Source: Pseudoalteromonas xiamenensis (GTDB taxonomy: Bacteria; Pseudomonadota; Gammaproteobacteria; Enterobacterales; Alteromonadaceae). From it: a stretch of 64,000 nucleotides of DNA. How positions within the stretch are numbered: position 1 is the stretch's first letter; every line of letters begins with the position of its first letter. Position numbers and translations under genes: made by a program. Shown in pieces: positions 29,181 through 37,914 of this stretch. Location: assembly GCF_030994125.1 (NCBI RefSeq), contig NZ_CP099917.1, forward strand, positions 2,891,001 to 2,955,000. Direction: 5' to 3'. The notes below the pieces were generated by a model. That model did not search any database, was not told the DNA's origin, and saw nothing but the letters and a program-made list of their open reading frames with translations.

Positions 29181-29202
29181 CAAAAGGGCGCTAATTGCGC
29201 CC
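29181..29202 (-). terminator. Intrinsic terminator of the peptide transporter gene
   Basis: GGGCGC-TAATT-GCGCCC, followed on the minus strand by TTTTG, just after the stop at 29223. Confidence 0.85.
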
Positions 29203-29222
29203 TCTGTCTCTGAAGTGATGGA

Positions 29223-30656
29223 TTACTGCTTTGCTGCAGAGATTTCCAATTCTTCAGTTAACACGTGTTCTTGTGTTGCTGGTTCATGTGTGCCTTCTGC
29301 ACCGTGCATCCAAGAAACGAGCTTGTCGCTTAGGAAGTACATGATTGCAGCAGACAGCAATGCTGTCGCACCTAAGCCAATGAAGATACCCATCGCATTT
29401 TCTACAGCGGCTTCACCTTCACCGATAAATGAACCTACAACACCGGCAATTTTGTTTGCAACGGCAGTACATAGGAACCAAATACCCATCAACATTGAAG
29501 CAAGGCGCAGTGGAGCCAACTTACTTACCATTGATAAGCCGATTGGCGATAAGCAAAGCTCACCCAGCGTATGGAATAGGTAGAATAATACAAGCCACAT
29601 CATGCTAATTTGCATTGAATCGCCGCTGCCACCTTCAGTGATAAGCGCCATCATCATCGTTAAGAAACCAAGTGCCAAGAAGATAAGGGCGATAGCGAAT
29701 TTTACTGGTGAATTAGGTTCACGTTTATCTAGCTTCAACCAAATCATGGCGACGATTGGCGCGAACACGATAATGAAAATAGAGTTAAGTGATTGGAACC
29801 ACGACGCTGGTACTTCAAAGCCCATTAGCATACGGTTGGTGTAATCATTGGCGAAAATATTCATCAAGCCGCCAGCTTGCTCAAAACCCATCCAGAAAAT
29901 GATACTGAATACGCTCATAGTAAAGATTACTTTGATGCGGTCTTTTTCTTCTTTACTGAGTGGCTCTTTAGTGTTGCTTGAAGACATCGCTTGTGAAAGC
30001 TTAGCTGCTGGCACGCGACCAATGTCACCTAAGTATTTTTGACTTAGCGTCATTTGCAGAATAACAGAGATGATCATACCAACACCCGCGGTAATGAAAC
30101 CAGCCTGCCAGCCCGCAACCGAAGCAATATAACCAGCAACAAGTGGACCTAATGCACCACCTAAGTTGATACCCATATAGAATATAGTAAACGCACCGTC
30201 ACGACGCTTGTCGCCATCTGCATACAAATCACCAACCATTGTCGAAATGTTTGGCTTGAATAAACCGTTACCACAGCAAAGAAGTGCAAGGCCTAAATAG
30301 AAGACGTTTTCTTCGTGGCCTGCAACCATACTATGAGGAATACCCATAATAAAGTGGCCTGCAGCCATTAAAAAACCACCGATGATGATTGCTTTGCGTT
30401 GACCCAGTACGTTATCAGCCAACCAACCACCGAGTAGAGGCGTTACGTAAACGGCCATAGTGAACGTACCATAAAGGCTTAATGCGTCTGCATTTGTCCA
30501 ACCAAAACCACCATCTTGTGTTAAAGCAACAAGATATAATACTAAAATGGCACGCATGCCATAATAACCGAAGCGTTCCCACATCTCTGTGCCGAACAGC
30601 AGGAACAATCCTTTAGGGTGTCCTAAAAAATCACCTGTCTTAGGTACTGAACTCAT
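29223..30656 (-). CDS. POT/PTR2 family proton-coupled oligopeptide transporter
   Basis: A 477-residue importer of di- and tripeptides driven by protons. The POT ExxER proton-coupling motif is present as EMWERFGYYG near residues 24-33, and the PTR2 signature FYMGINLGGALGPL near 163-176. About fourteen membrane segments. An AGGAAGAG ribosome site precedes the ATG. The 5' leader contains a strongly structured region (see the RNA candidate). Together with the secreted protease it fits growth on protein. Confidence 0.94.
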   Translation of the reverse strand: MSSVPKTGDFLGHPKGLFLLFGTEMWERFGYYGMRAILVLYLVALTQDGGFGWTNADALSLYGTFTMAVYVTPLLGGWLADNVLGQRKAIIIGGFLMAAGHFIMGIPHSMVAGHEENVFYLGLALLCCGNGLFKPNISTMVGDLYADGDKRRDGAFTIFYMGINLGGALGPLVAGYIASVAGWQAGFITAGVGMIISVILQMTLSQKYLGDIGRVPAAKLSQAMSSSNTKEPLSKEEKDRIKVIFTMSVFSIIFWMGFEQAGGLMNIFANDYTNRMLMGFEVPASWFQSLNSIFIIVFAPIVAMIWLKLDKREPNSPVKFAIALIFLALGFLTMMMALITEGGSGDSMQISMMWLVLFYLFHTLGELCLSPIGLSMVSKLAPLRLASMLMGIWFLCTAVANKIAGVVGSFIGEGEAAVENAMGIFIGLGATALLSAAIMYFLSDKLVSWMHGAEGTHEPATQEHVLTEELEISAAKQ

Positions 30657-30716
30657 AAACTCTTCCTAACTAATTTTGTCATCAGGCCATTGTTATATTT
30701 GTCGTCGTGAACGGGT

Positions 30717-30850
30717 GGCCAGTTGAATTGGGTCTCTAAGCGGACCTTCAATTATCTTAAAAGCACATCAGTATACCCAGTAGCGTGGCTCTGTGGAAGC
30801 CTTTAGGACAGCACTTCCATTGAAAAGCCCGTTGTTCAACTGGCTTTTTT
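30717..30850 (+). ncRNA. Candidate structured RNA of unknown class
   Basis: A perfect ten-base closing stem, GCCAGTTGAA (30718-30727) with TTCAACTGGC (30835-30844), encloses two further hairpins: AATTG.GGTC/GACC..CAATT (30726-30753) and TGGAAG/CTTCCA (30794-30819). On the plus strand the closing stem runs straight into TTTTTT. The 3' arm can instead pair locally with AAAAGCC.GTT (30823-30833) as a terminator. This reads as a small RNA on the plus strand, or as a structured leader of the peptide transporter on the minus strand. It matches no RNA family I recognise. Confidence 0.45.
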
Positions 30851-31259
30851 GTTAAATCATCGCACTTGGATATTTGACGGATTGTTCCGATGAATTTGCC
30901 AAATCATTGAAATGTTGAAGACCTTCTCGCAATCACTCGTTATTTACTGAGAATGAACAAGTATGTCTGTTTTTGCGTTTAATAAAGTAACTCTGACATG
31001 AAAATGACCACGCAGATGGGTTGAATAAGCCAACAAATCGATTTGATTCAATACACTAGTACAAATTTTTTGTTTGAATCTTGCTCCTGCTGAACGTTTA
31101 AATACCATACGTCTTTTTAGGTATTTTGTTTTAAAATACCCATAGAACCAGAAAAATATGTGGGTTTTCTTTATTTAAGTTTATGAATTTTATAGGTTAT
31201 ATCCTTACTCATTCATACACTTTGAATAGAGTGAAAAAGTACGATTTAAACGTCGGAGG

Positions 31260-31277
31260 TGTTCAAAAATGTTTACA
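31260..31277 (+). promoter_or_regulatory. Possible TyrR box upstream of tyrR
   Basis: TGTTCA-N6-TTTACA: one half matches the TyrR consensus perfectly, the other has two mismatches. It lies about 70 bp before the tyrR start, where autoregulation would be expected. Confidence 0.4.
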
Positions 31278-31346
31278 ATCCTCTAGGCGACCGACTATTC
31301 TTAGAGTATGATCCAATCAATTGACCTAACCCTGTTTGAGGAACAA

Positions 31347-32903
31347 ATGCGTCTCGAGATCCACTGCGCGGATCGTATTGGTATTGCCCAAGAGATCTTG
31401 AATATACTGGTTAAATATCGTGTTGACTTGAAAGGTATTGAAGTTGACTCGGTGAACTGTCGAATGTACGTCAGTTTCCCTCCTATTGAGTTCGAACAGT
31501 TTAAAAAAATCATGCCAGAGATTCGCTTAATCGATGGTGTTGAAGATGTTCGCACTACTGCCTATTTGCCTTCTGAGCGAGAGCATAACGAACTAAATAC
31601 ATTATTAAGTGCGCTACCAGATGGCATTATATCCATCGATTCGAAAGGCAATGTAAGGCATTGTAATGATGCTGCGGCCAAAGACTTGAATATGCGGGAG
31701 TCGGAGATTTTAGGTGCTTCGATAAACACGTTGCTTAAAGGCTTTAATTTTGCCCGTTGGTTAGAAGGGAAAGAGGTGTTAGGCCAAACCACACGTGTCG
31801 AAGTCGCGGGTGAAGACTATATCGCAGATATTTTGCCTATCTCAGTGCCTCAAGGCGCCGAGGGGGACGTGCTCGCTGGCGCTGTTATCAATATCAAATC
31901 GCAGAGCCGTTTAGGTCAACAGGTAAGCGCATTTCGCCGATATGGTCAGGAAAGTTTTGCGACAATTCACAGTAATAGCACGGCGATGCGAAAAGTAGTT
32001 CGTGAAGCTCGAAAGATGGCCCAACTAGAGGCGCCTATTTTGATAACGGGCGAAACGGGGACAGGTAAAGAACTGCTTGCCCGAGCGTGTCACTTTGCGT
32101 CGAACCGCTCAATCAAACCGTTCATCGCGTTATCCTGTGCCTCGTTACCTGATGAAGCGGCAGAGTCGGAGTTATTTGGATACGCTGGAAAAGACGAGCA
32201 TTCACCGTCTAAGCGCGGTGTACTTGAGCAAGCCGATGGCGGCACGGTCTTTTTAGATGAAGTGGGTGAAATGTCAGCACAGCTGCAAACTAAGCTTCTG
32301 CGTTTCTTACAAGACGGTACGTTCAGAAAAGTGGGTGGTGAGAGCGAAGTTAAGGTAAATGTGCGTATCATTGCGACAACGCAAAAAGATTTGCCTGCAA
32401 TGGTGCAAGAGGGGACATTCCGTGAGGATTTGTACTATCGTATCAATGTGTTAACGCTTGACATTGCTCCACTTAGAGAGCGTAAAGCGGATGTTGGGCC
32501 ATTAGCTGAACACTTTATTCAGAAGTATGCACATCAAACGGGGCAAGAAGCACCTAGATTAGCAGATAGCTGTTTGGAATTTTTAGAGCAGTATCCGTGG
32601 CCTGGCAATGTTCGTCAGTTAGAAAATGCAGTTTATAGAGCTGTTTCATTACTTGATGGAAAAGAACTTCGTATAGACCACATGCAGTTGCCAACATTTA
32701 CCGGTGATTTGGGTTACCTTGATACCGATTTTGAAGGTAGCTTGGAAGATGTCGTGAAGCGGTTTGAAGCGACGCTTTTAAGAAAGTTATACCCTGCTTA
32801 TCCGAGCTCTCGACAGCTTGCGAAACGCTTGGGGTTGAGCCACACTGCGGTGGCTAATAAGTTACGCGAATACGGAATTAATCGTAAATCGGTAAAAGTA
32901 TAG
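31347..32903 (+). CDS. tyrR: Aromatic amino acid regulator TyrR/PhhR
   Basis: A 518-residue regulator of aromatic amino acid transport and metabolism. The start is ATG 31347, giving MRLEIHCADRIGIAQEIL as in TyrR, with GAGG six bases upstream; a longer frame from 31308 adds unlike residues. Domains: ACT (1-75), PAS (about 80-190), sigma54-type AAA+ (Walker A GETGTGKE; Walker B FLDEVGEM) and C-terminal helix-turn-helix SSRQLAKRLGLSHTAVANKL. The GAFTGA loop is replaced by GYAGKDEHS, as expected for TyrR proteins that work with sigma70. Proximity to hpd and fahA suggests it controls them. Confidence 0.94.
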   Translation: MRLEIHCADRIGIAQEILNILVKYRVDLKGIEVDSVNCRMYVSFPPIEFEQFKKIMPEIRLIDGVEDVRTTAYLPSEREHNELNTLLSALPDGIISIDSKGNVRHCNDAAAKDLNMRESEILGASINTLLKGFNFARWLEGKEVLGQTTRVEVAGEDYIADILPISVPQGAEGDVLAGAVINIKSQSRLGQQVSAFRRYGQESFATIHSNSTAMRKVVREARKMAQLEAPILITGETGTGKELLARACHFASNRSIKPFIALSCASLPDEAAESELFGYAGKDEHSPSKRGVLEQADGGTVFLDEVGEMSAQLQTKLLRFLQDGTFRKVGGESEVKVNVRIIATTQKDLPAMVQEGTFREDLYYRINVLTLDIAPLRERKADVGPLAEHFIQKYAHQTGQEAPRLADSCLEFLEQYPWPGNVRQLENAVYRAVSLLDGKELRIDHMQLPTFTGDLGYLDTDFEGSLEDVVKRFEATLLRKLYPAYPSSRQLAKRLGLSHTAVANKLREYGINRKSVKV

Positions 32904-32928
32904 TAAGTTAAATCTTTAGGGCATCACA

Positions 32929-33410
32929 CTAATGTTTGGTGCCCATGTCTTTTGTTACACCCTCTAGACGCACGCTGGTTAATCCGCGATGTTCAAAGTT
33001 GAACGTAATGCTAACGTTGTTTTTCATTAAAAAGTAATCTACCCCGTCAAGAGAGAGTACATAATTACCTTTAACTGGTTGAGCAAATGTTGCCTTACGG
33101 AGAATGATTTTGTGGTCACCAATTTCCCATTCAAACCCTTCAATAAAGCTTTGCGCAAATTCTTGTACCCAGACCTGTGAATCATCCTTACTTAACGTGA
33201 CTGCTACGGAGTAGCTCTCGGGTAGATCCATGTTGTATGCTTTGTTACCAATCGTAAATTTGTCTTCCACTGGAGACCATGCAAAACCAAAGTTAAATGG
33301 CTTTTCAACGCCCGTAGAGTAACGAATAACACCTTTACCAGGTAGTTCAAATTCAGCAAACGAGGGGAGGCTGATAAAAAAAGGAACGCCCCAAGAAAAA
33401 ATTTCTTCAT
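32929..33410 (-). pseudogene. Small secreted protein of unknown family, frameshifted at a T7 run
   Basis: A start at 33410 gives MKKFFLGAFLFL and then leaves frame at CTT TTT TTA (T7 at 33376-33382). One extra T, or a -1 slip on T TTT TTA, continues as ISLPSFAEFELPGKG and stays open to 32929. This yields a coherent protein of about 160 residues with a proper signal peptide cleaved after SFA. The mature part is beta-rich and matches no family I know. As in the S9 gene, the defect is exactly one missing T in a T7 run. It ends 26 bases after the tyrR stop, convergent with it. Confidence 0.7.
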
Positions 33411-33647
33411 AGATAATATTCTTATAGTTACAACTATTTATCAGGTTAGTGTAGTCCTATGCTTTTAGCAACCTTCAGTCTGTAATTAGGGACAACGTTG
33501 TCATCGTTTCCAAAGCGAAAACTGAATAGTGACAACAGACAGCTCACTTTGTTCATTTTTCAGTATTAATAATTCTATTCGCATCTATCTGTTCTAAAAA
33601 TGATTGTGATAGACTGAATTTTTTGCACACTGGTTAGACCATTAGTT

Positions 33648-34178
33648 ATGAATTTATATTTCCGACTCATTCTTTTACTTTGGCGAATTAAACAAAATCG
33701 CCAGTACGACACGTTGCTCACACCGATTGATATAGAATTTCGCGCGTTGCCAAGTGATTGCGACATCAATATGCACCTGACGAATTCTCGTTATTTGGCG
33801 TTTATGGATTTGGCTCGTATGTGGTTAACTGAGCGTGTAGGTTTATTCGGTGCGATTTATCAGAAGCGCTGGTTTCCTATCGTCAATGCGACTGCTATCA
33901 CCTACATTCGAGATATCAAACCACTGCAAAAATTTACGGTAACTACACGTCTGGTCGGTTGGGACCACAAGTATTTTTATATTGAACAAAAATTTCACTC
34001 TCATCGAGGATTACATGCCATCGCTTATATTCGAGGTGTGTTTAGACGTAAACAAGGCGTCGTGCCAGTTGAAGAAATGCTGGATGTGGCAGGGTTTGAT
34101 GGAGTAGCGCCAATATTGCCAAAAGAAGTGATGCATTGGAAAGCGATGTTGGAAGAGAAAAAATCGTCAAATCAATAA
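33648..34178 (+). CDS. Thioesterase-like hot-dog protein (THEM6-like)
   Basis: A 176-residue protein with an N-terminal hydrophobic segment (about residues 3-13) followed by a 4-hydroxybenzoyl-CoA-thioesterase-type hot-dog domain. The block DIEFRALPSDCDINMHLTNSRYLAFMDLAR is characteristic, with the catalytic-type aspartate in the DCDINMH position. It probably hydrolyses an acyl-CoA or acts on a related thioester. The substrate is unknown. Single gene. Confidence 0.82.
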   Translation: MNLYFRLILLLWRIKQNRQYDTLLTPIDIEFRALPSDCDINMHLTNSRYLAFMDLARMWLTERVGLFGAIYQKRWFPIVNATAITYIRDIKPLQKFTVTTRLVGWDHKYFYIEQKFHSHRGLHAIAYIRGVFRRKQGVVPVEEMLDVAGFDGVAPILPKEVMHWKAMLEEKKSSNQ

Positions 34179-34201
34179 CGAGCTTATCTGCTTGCCCTTT
34201 A

Positions 34202-34247
34202 CTCAATCTGAAAGGATAAAGGCCACAAACGTGGCCTTGGGATTGAG
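34202..34247. terminator. Bidirectional terminator, thioesterase gene / ompW
   Basis: Outer arms CTCAATC / GATTGAG and inner AAAGGCCAC-AAAC-GTGGCCTT form a nested hairpin between convergent genes. Confidence 0.75.
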
Positions 34248-34298
34248 AAAGTCAATATCATGAAATGATAGTGTTTGGGCTGATTCCAGCCCGAATTC

Positions 34299-34952
34299 TT
34301 AGAAGTTGTACTTCACACCAAACATTGCAACGATTGGGTCAAGCTCAACATCTGAAGTAAGAGCTTTAGCGCCGTTTGCGTATACTGTAGCGTCTGTATT
34401 GATGTCCATTTTAGACACCATGGCATGTAGACCCCATGTTTCGTTTAGCTTGTAGTTGAAACCGACTTGAAGTGCTAAACCAAATGACGAATCTAAATCA
34501 AGTTTTACGTCATTTGTACCTAGAGTTGCTTTCAGCGCTGCACTTGGTTGTTCATCAAAGAAAACCGTGTAATTCAAACCAAGACCGACGAATGGACGGA
34601 ACGCTGAATCTTTCGTAAAGAAGTGGTATTGTGCCAAAAGTGTTGGTGGCAGATGTTTAACGTCTGCAATTTCTGCACCTTTCAAACCGCCTTCACCGTT
34701 TACTGTGTGAGAAAATGGTGTTGCTGCAACTAGTTCAAACACGATGTTGTCTGTGTACGCATAGTCGAATGTAATACCTAGCTGTGTGTTGCTGTCAGCG
34801 CTCAAACCCAACGCATTGTTTTGGTCGATTGGCGACGAAGAGTTAGTTGGATTAACGTTGATTGCACCTACGTTCACGCTTAAATTTGCGTTTGCAAAAG
34901 GAGCTGCTACCAAAAGTGAAGTAAGTAGTGCTGCGCTAAGTTGTTTTTTCAT
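34299..34952 (-). CDS. ompW: OmpW family outer membrane protein
   Basis: A 217-residue eight-stranded beta-barrel of the OmpW/AlkL family, thought to pass small hydrophobic compounds. The signal peptide ends PFANA; the C-terminus FGVKYNF ends in the phenylalanine needed for barrel insertion. Family blocks LLAQYHFF and FRPFVGLGLNYTVFFDE are visible. ATG 34952 is chosen: AGGAG lies six bases upstream, whereas it abuts the earlier ATG at 34958. Confidence 0.93.
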   Translation of the reverse strand: MKKQLSAALLTSLLVAAPFANANLSVNVGAINVNPTNSSSPIDQNNALGLSADSNTQLGITFDYAYTDNIVFELVAATPFSHTVNGEGGLKGAEIADVKHLPPTLLAQYHFFTKDSAFRPFVGLGLNYTVFFDEQPSAALKATLGTNDVKLDLDSSFGLALQVGFNYKLNETWGLHAMVSKMDINTDATVYANGAKALTSDVELDPIVAMFGVKYNF

Positions 34953-35200
34953 TTTCATCTCCTGGGCCTTTTAAGGCGAATCTCTTTGTTGGGCTTATTA
35001 TTACTCTCTCCATTTTTGAAAAAACTGTTCTAGATCAAGATTTTTAAAAGGTAGTTTCAGATCTTTCTGAAAGTTTGATTTAGATTAACTTTTTGCACTT
35101 ATTTGCGTCTCGGTGACATCTCTTTGCCATGAAATTGCCATGTATTGATCATAATAGGTTGCTTAAATGAACGTGGAAATTGAACTTTGGCTACGGAATC

Positions 35201-36370
35201 ATGGCACTTCAAACTCACGTTTTAAACCAACCGTCTTATGCTTTAAGCGCGCTAAAAACATTGATCCAAGCTCCTTCTATTACACCTAACGACGCAGGGC
35301 TATTAGACTGGCTTTCTTCTGAATTGGGATTGATGGGTTTTGAGATAATTCGCTTGCCATTAAATGGTGTTGATAACCTCATCGCTGTTCGACATTTTTT
35401 GCCAGGTCCCGTGTTTGCTTTTGCCGGTCACGTTGATGTTGTACCTGCAGCAGGGAGTGCTTGGAAAGCAGCGCCATTTTCAGCTGACATAATTGAAGGT
35501 GCGGTGTATGGACGTGGTGCGTGTGACATGAAAGGTGGCATTGCAGCCATGCTCTCTGCATGCCAAAAGTTGGTTAATTTGCATGATCTTAGTCCGCTTC
35601 GAGGTTCTTTCTATTGGCTTATTACGTCGGATGAAGAAGGTGAAGCAGAGTTTGGCTCCAAATATTTAGCGCAATATCTTGCGGAAAATAATATTACACT
35701 GGATGCGTGTCTAGTGGGGGAGCCGACAAGTGAGCTACGTGTAGGCGATGCGATTAAAAATGGTCGTCGTGGAGCGATATCCGCGCGGATTCAAGTTAGA
35801 GGAAAAGCGGGACACGTTGCTTATCCACAAAATACAATTAATGCTGCGCACTTAGCTGGTCAAATTGTTAATGCCTTATCGTCGCTCACTTGGGAAAACG
35901 ATCAACCAGGATCGGCAACAACATTGCAGGTAACGGGGATTAATATTCCAAACGTCGTCGATAATCTTGTGCCAGCCAAATGTGAGATAACCTTCAATAT
36001 TCGTTATAGTCATGGTTATAACAGTGATGAAGTAATTGAATGCATAGAGCGTTGTTTATCAGCTTGGTCACACACGTTTGAGTTGGCTTGGGAAAGGCCT
36101 TGTGAATCTTATTATACAGGTGAACAAGGTGCAGGCTGCTTTTTAGGTCTTATAGAACATGCCATTTTTAAGTGTACAGGTCAGTACCCGCAATTAAGCA
36201 CCGCTGGTGGGACTTCCGACGGTCGATTCTTTTCTAATGCACATACCCAAGTCATTGAAGTGGGTGTACGCAATCATACGATACACCAGGTAAATGAACA
36301 TTTACCACTGACTGATCTCGATACAATAGAGTTAATCTATTGCGAAATCTTACAAGATTATTTTAGCTGA
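35201..36370 (+). CDS. dapE: Succinyl-diaminopimelate desuccinylase
   Basis: Hydrolyses N-succinyl-LL-diaminopimelate in lysine and peptidoglycan precursor synthesis. A 389-residue M20 metallopeptidase family protein. Zinc-site motifs: FAGHVDVVPAG-like FAGHVDVVPAAG, GRGACDMKGGIAAML, TSDEEGEAEFGS and VGEPTS. The second domain contains the substrate-site NGRRGAISARIQVRGKAGHVAYP. ATG 35201 is preferred to a TTG at 35180. Next to it lies another M20 protein of a different subfamily. Confidence 0.92.
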   Translation: MALQTHVLNQPSYALSALKTLIQAPSITPNDAGLLDWLSSELGLMGFEIIRLPLNGVDNLIAVRHFLPGPVFAFAGHVDVVPAAGSAWKAAPFSADIIEGAVYGRGACDMKGGIAAMLSACQKLVNLHDLSPLRGSFYWLITSDEEGEAEFGSKYLAQYLAENNITLDACLVGEPTSELRVGDAIKNGRRGAISARIQVRGKAGHVAYPQNTINAAHLAGQIVNALSSLTWENDQPGSATTLQVTGINIPNVVDNLVPAKCEITFNIRYSHGYNSDEVIECIERCLSAWSHTFELAWERPCESYYTGEQGAGCFLGLIEHAIFKCTGQYPQLSTAGGTSDGRFFSNAHTQVIEVGVRNHTIHQVNEHLPLTDLDTIELIYCEILQDYFS

Positions 36371-36495
36371 CCTAAATTTGTCTTTGGCTTTCGTGGAGCG
36401 ATATTTCACCTGTTTTCACTTCGTCTGATGGAGTTACCAAATCAGCTTCGCATGTGATAGCTTGGGAGGTAAATAACGACAAGAACGGGATAATT

Positions 36496-37806
36496 ATGAA
36501 ATGGACAATAACAAGTTTGGCTTTATTGGTTGCAAGCCAAACTTCAGCGGCTACTTTATCAGCACAACTAGACAAACAACTACCAAGTCTCGAGCAACTC
36601 TATCTCCATTTACATCAAAACCCTGAACTTTCGTATCATGAAGAGCAATCAGCTAAACGTCTTGCTGAAGAGTTTAAAGCGCTTGGTATGAAGGTGACCG
36701 AAGGTGTTGGTGGTCATGGTGTTGTTGCGCTGTTTCAAAATGGTGAAGGCCCAACGGTAATGATCCGGGCAGATACCGATGGGCTGCCTATTACTGAAGA
36801 AACAGGAAAGGCGTACGCATCAAAAGTGACGACACTCAATGCTAGCAATCAAACGGTTGGTGTAATGCACGGTTGTGGACACGATATACATATGACCAGC
36901 TTAGTGGGCACAGCAAAACAGTTAATGAATAATAAGTCGCGTTGGAAGGGGACTCTTATGTTGGTCGCGCAACCAGCAGAAGAAGTCGGCGGTGGTGCAA
37001 AGGCAATGTTAAAAGAGGGACTTTTCAGCAAATACGCCAAGCCAGATTACGTTTTAGGTTTGCACGTTAGCGCCAATTTACCTGCAGGTAAAGTCGCGGT
37101 TGCCCCAGGTTACGCTTTAGCAAATGTCGACTCCGTCGATATAACGGTTAAAGGTAAGGGCGGGCATGGCGCTTATCCTCATACGACAATCGATCCTGTC
37201 GTAATTGCCTCTCGCTTAGTGCTCGCATTACAAACGATCACCAGTCGCGAAATCTCACCATTGAAGCCTTCAGTTATTACTGTCGGGTCCATTCACGGTG
37301 GTTCAAAGCATAACGTTATTTCGGATGAAGTGACGTTACAATTAACACTACGTTCCTACGATCCTGAAGTTAGAGACCAACAAGTTGCTACAATAAAGCG
37401 GATGGCGAATGGTATTGCTTTAAGTGCTGGTTTACCTGATGAGCTGATGCCGAGTGTCTATGTACACGAAGAAGAGCGAATTCCATCAACGTACAACGAA
37501 CCTGAACTAGCAGTTAAAGTGAAAGCAAGTATTGAAACGGCAATAGGTCAAAGTAATGTTGAAAAGGCTGAACCTGTTATGGCAGGAGAAGATTTTGGAT
37601 TGTACGGGCGTACTGATGAGCAAGTGCCAATAACCATCTTCTGGCTGGGTGCTGTCGAGCCAACGTTCTATGCACAAAGTGTCGCCGCAGGGAAAACATT
37701 ACCGTCATTACATTCAAGCAAATTTGCCCCTGATTACCCATTGACGATTAAAACGGGTGTAACTGCGATGACGCAAAGTGCTTTGGATCTATTTAATAAG
37801 CCGTAA
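36496..37806 (+). CDS. Secreted M20 family amidohydrolase
   Basis: A 436-residue protein of the M20D amidohydrolase group (IAA-amino-acid/hippurate hydrolase, carboxypeptidase Ss1 type). Starting at ATG 36496 gives a clean signal peptide ending TSAAT, so it acts in the periplasm or outside; a start at 36454 would hide the signal. Metal ligands are in HGCGHDIHM, AEEVGGGAKAML and the late GEDFGLYG. It likely removes acyl or similar groups from amino acids. It is 125 bp downstream of dapE. Confidence 0.88.
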   Translation: MKWTITSLALLVASQTSAATLSAQLDKQLPSLEQLYLHLHQNPELSYHEEQSAKRLAEEFKALGMKVTEGVGGHGVVALFQNGEGPTVMIRADTDGLPITEETGKAYASKVTTLNASNQTVGVMHGCGHDIHMTSLVGTAKQLMNNKSRWKGTLMLVAQPAEEVGGGAKAMLKEGLFSKYAKPDYVLGLHVSANLPAGKVAVAPGYALANVDSVDITVKGKGGHGAYPHTTIDPVVIASRLVLALQTITSREISPLKPSVITVGSIHGGSKHNVISDEVTLQLTLRSYDPEVRDQQVATIKRMANGIALSAGLPDELMPSVYVHEEERIPSTYNEPELAVKVKASIETAIGQSNVEKAEPVMAGEDFGLYGRTDEQVPITIFWLGAVEPTFYAQSVAAGKTLPSLHSSKFAPDYPLTIKTGVTAMTQSALDLFNKP

Positions 37807-37868
37807 CGTTCAATACAAACAGACGCGTTTAGGCAAGCGCTATCACACCTTAATCGTGATGGAAAAAC

Positions 37869-37895
37869 AAAAAAGGAAGCCTGGCTTCCTTTTTT
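37869..37895. terminator. Bidirectional terminator, M20 amidohydrolase / histidine kinase
   Basis: AAAAAAGGAAG-CCTGG-CTTCCTTTTTT between convergent genes. Confidence 0.9.
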
Positions 37896-37914
37896 GTTTA
37901 TAACGGTTCTAGAT

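Larger units (their letters stand above)
30657..31346. other. Long gap between peptide transporter gene and tyrR
   Basis: 690 bp between divergent genes. It holds a structured-RNA candidate at 30717-30850 and a TyrR-like site near 31260. Between about 30860 and 31250 I see only AT-rich DNA. Confidence 0.6.

Noticed and set aside
29165..29182. TyrR-like TGTAAA-N6-TATACA
   Set aside because: It sits at the 3' end of the transporter transcript next to its terminator and 340 bp from hpd; probably chance in AT-rich DNA.
32918..32943. GGGCATCA...TGGTGCCC hairpin between tyrR and the frameshifted gene
   Set aside because: Weak stem that overlaps the coding end and has no T run, so it is not called as a terminator.
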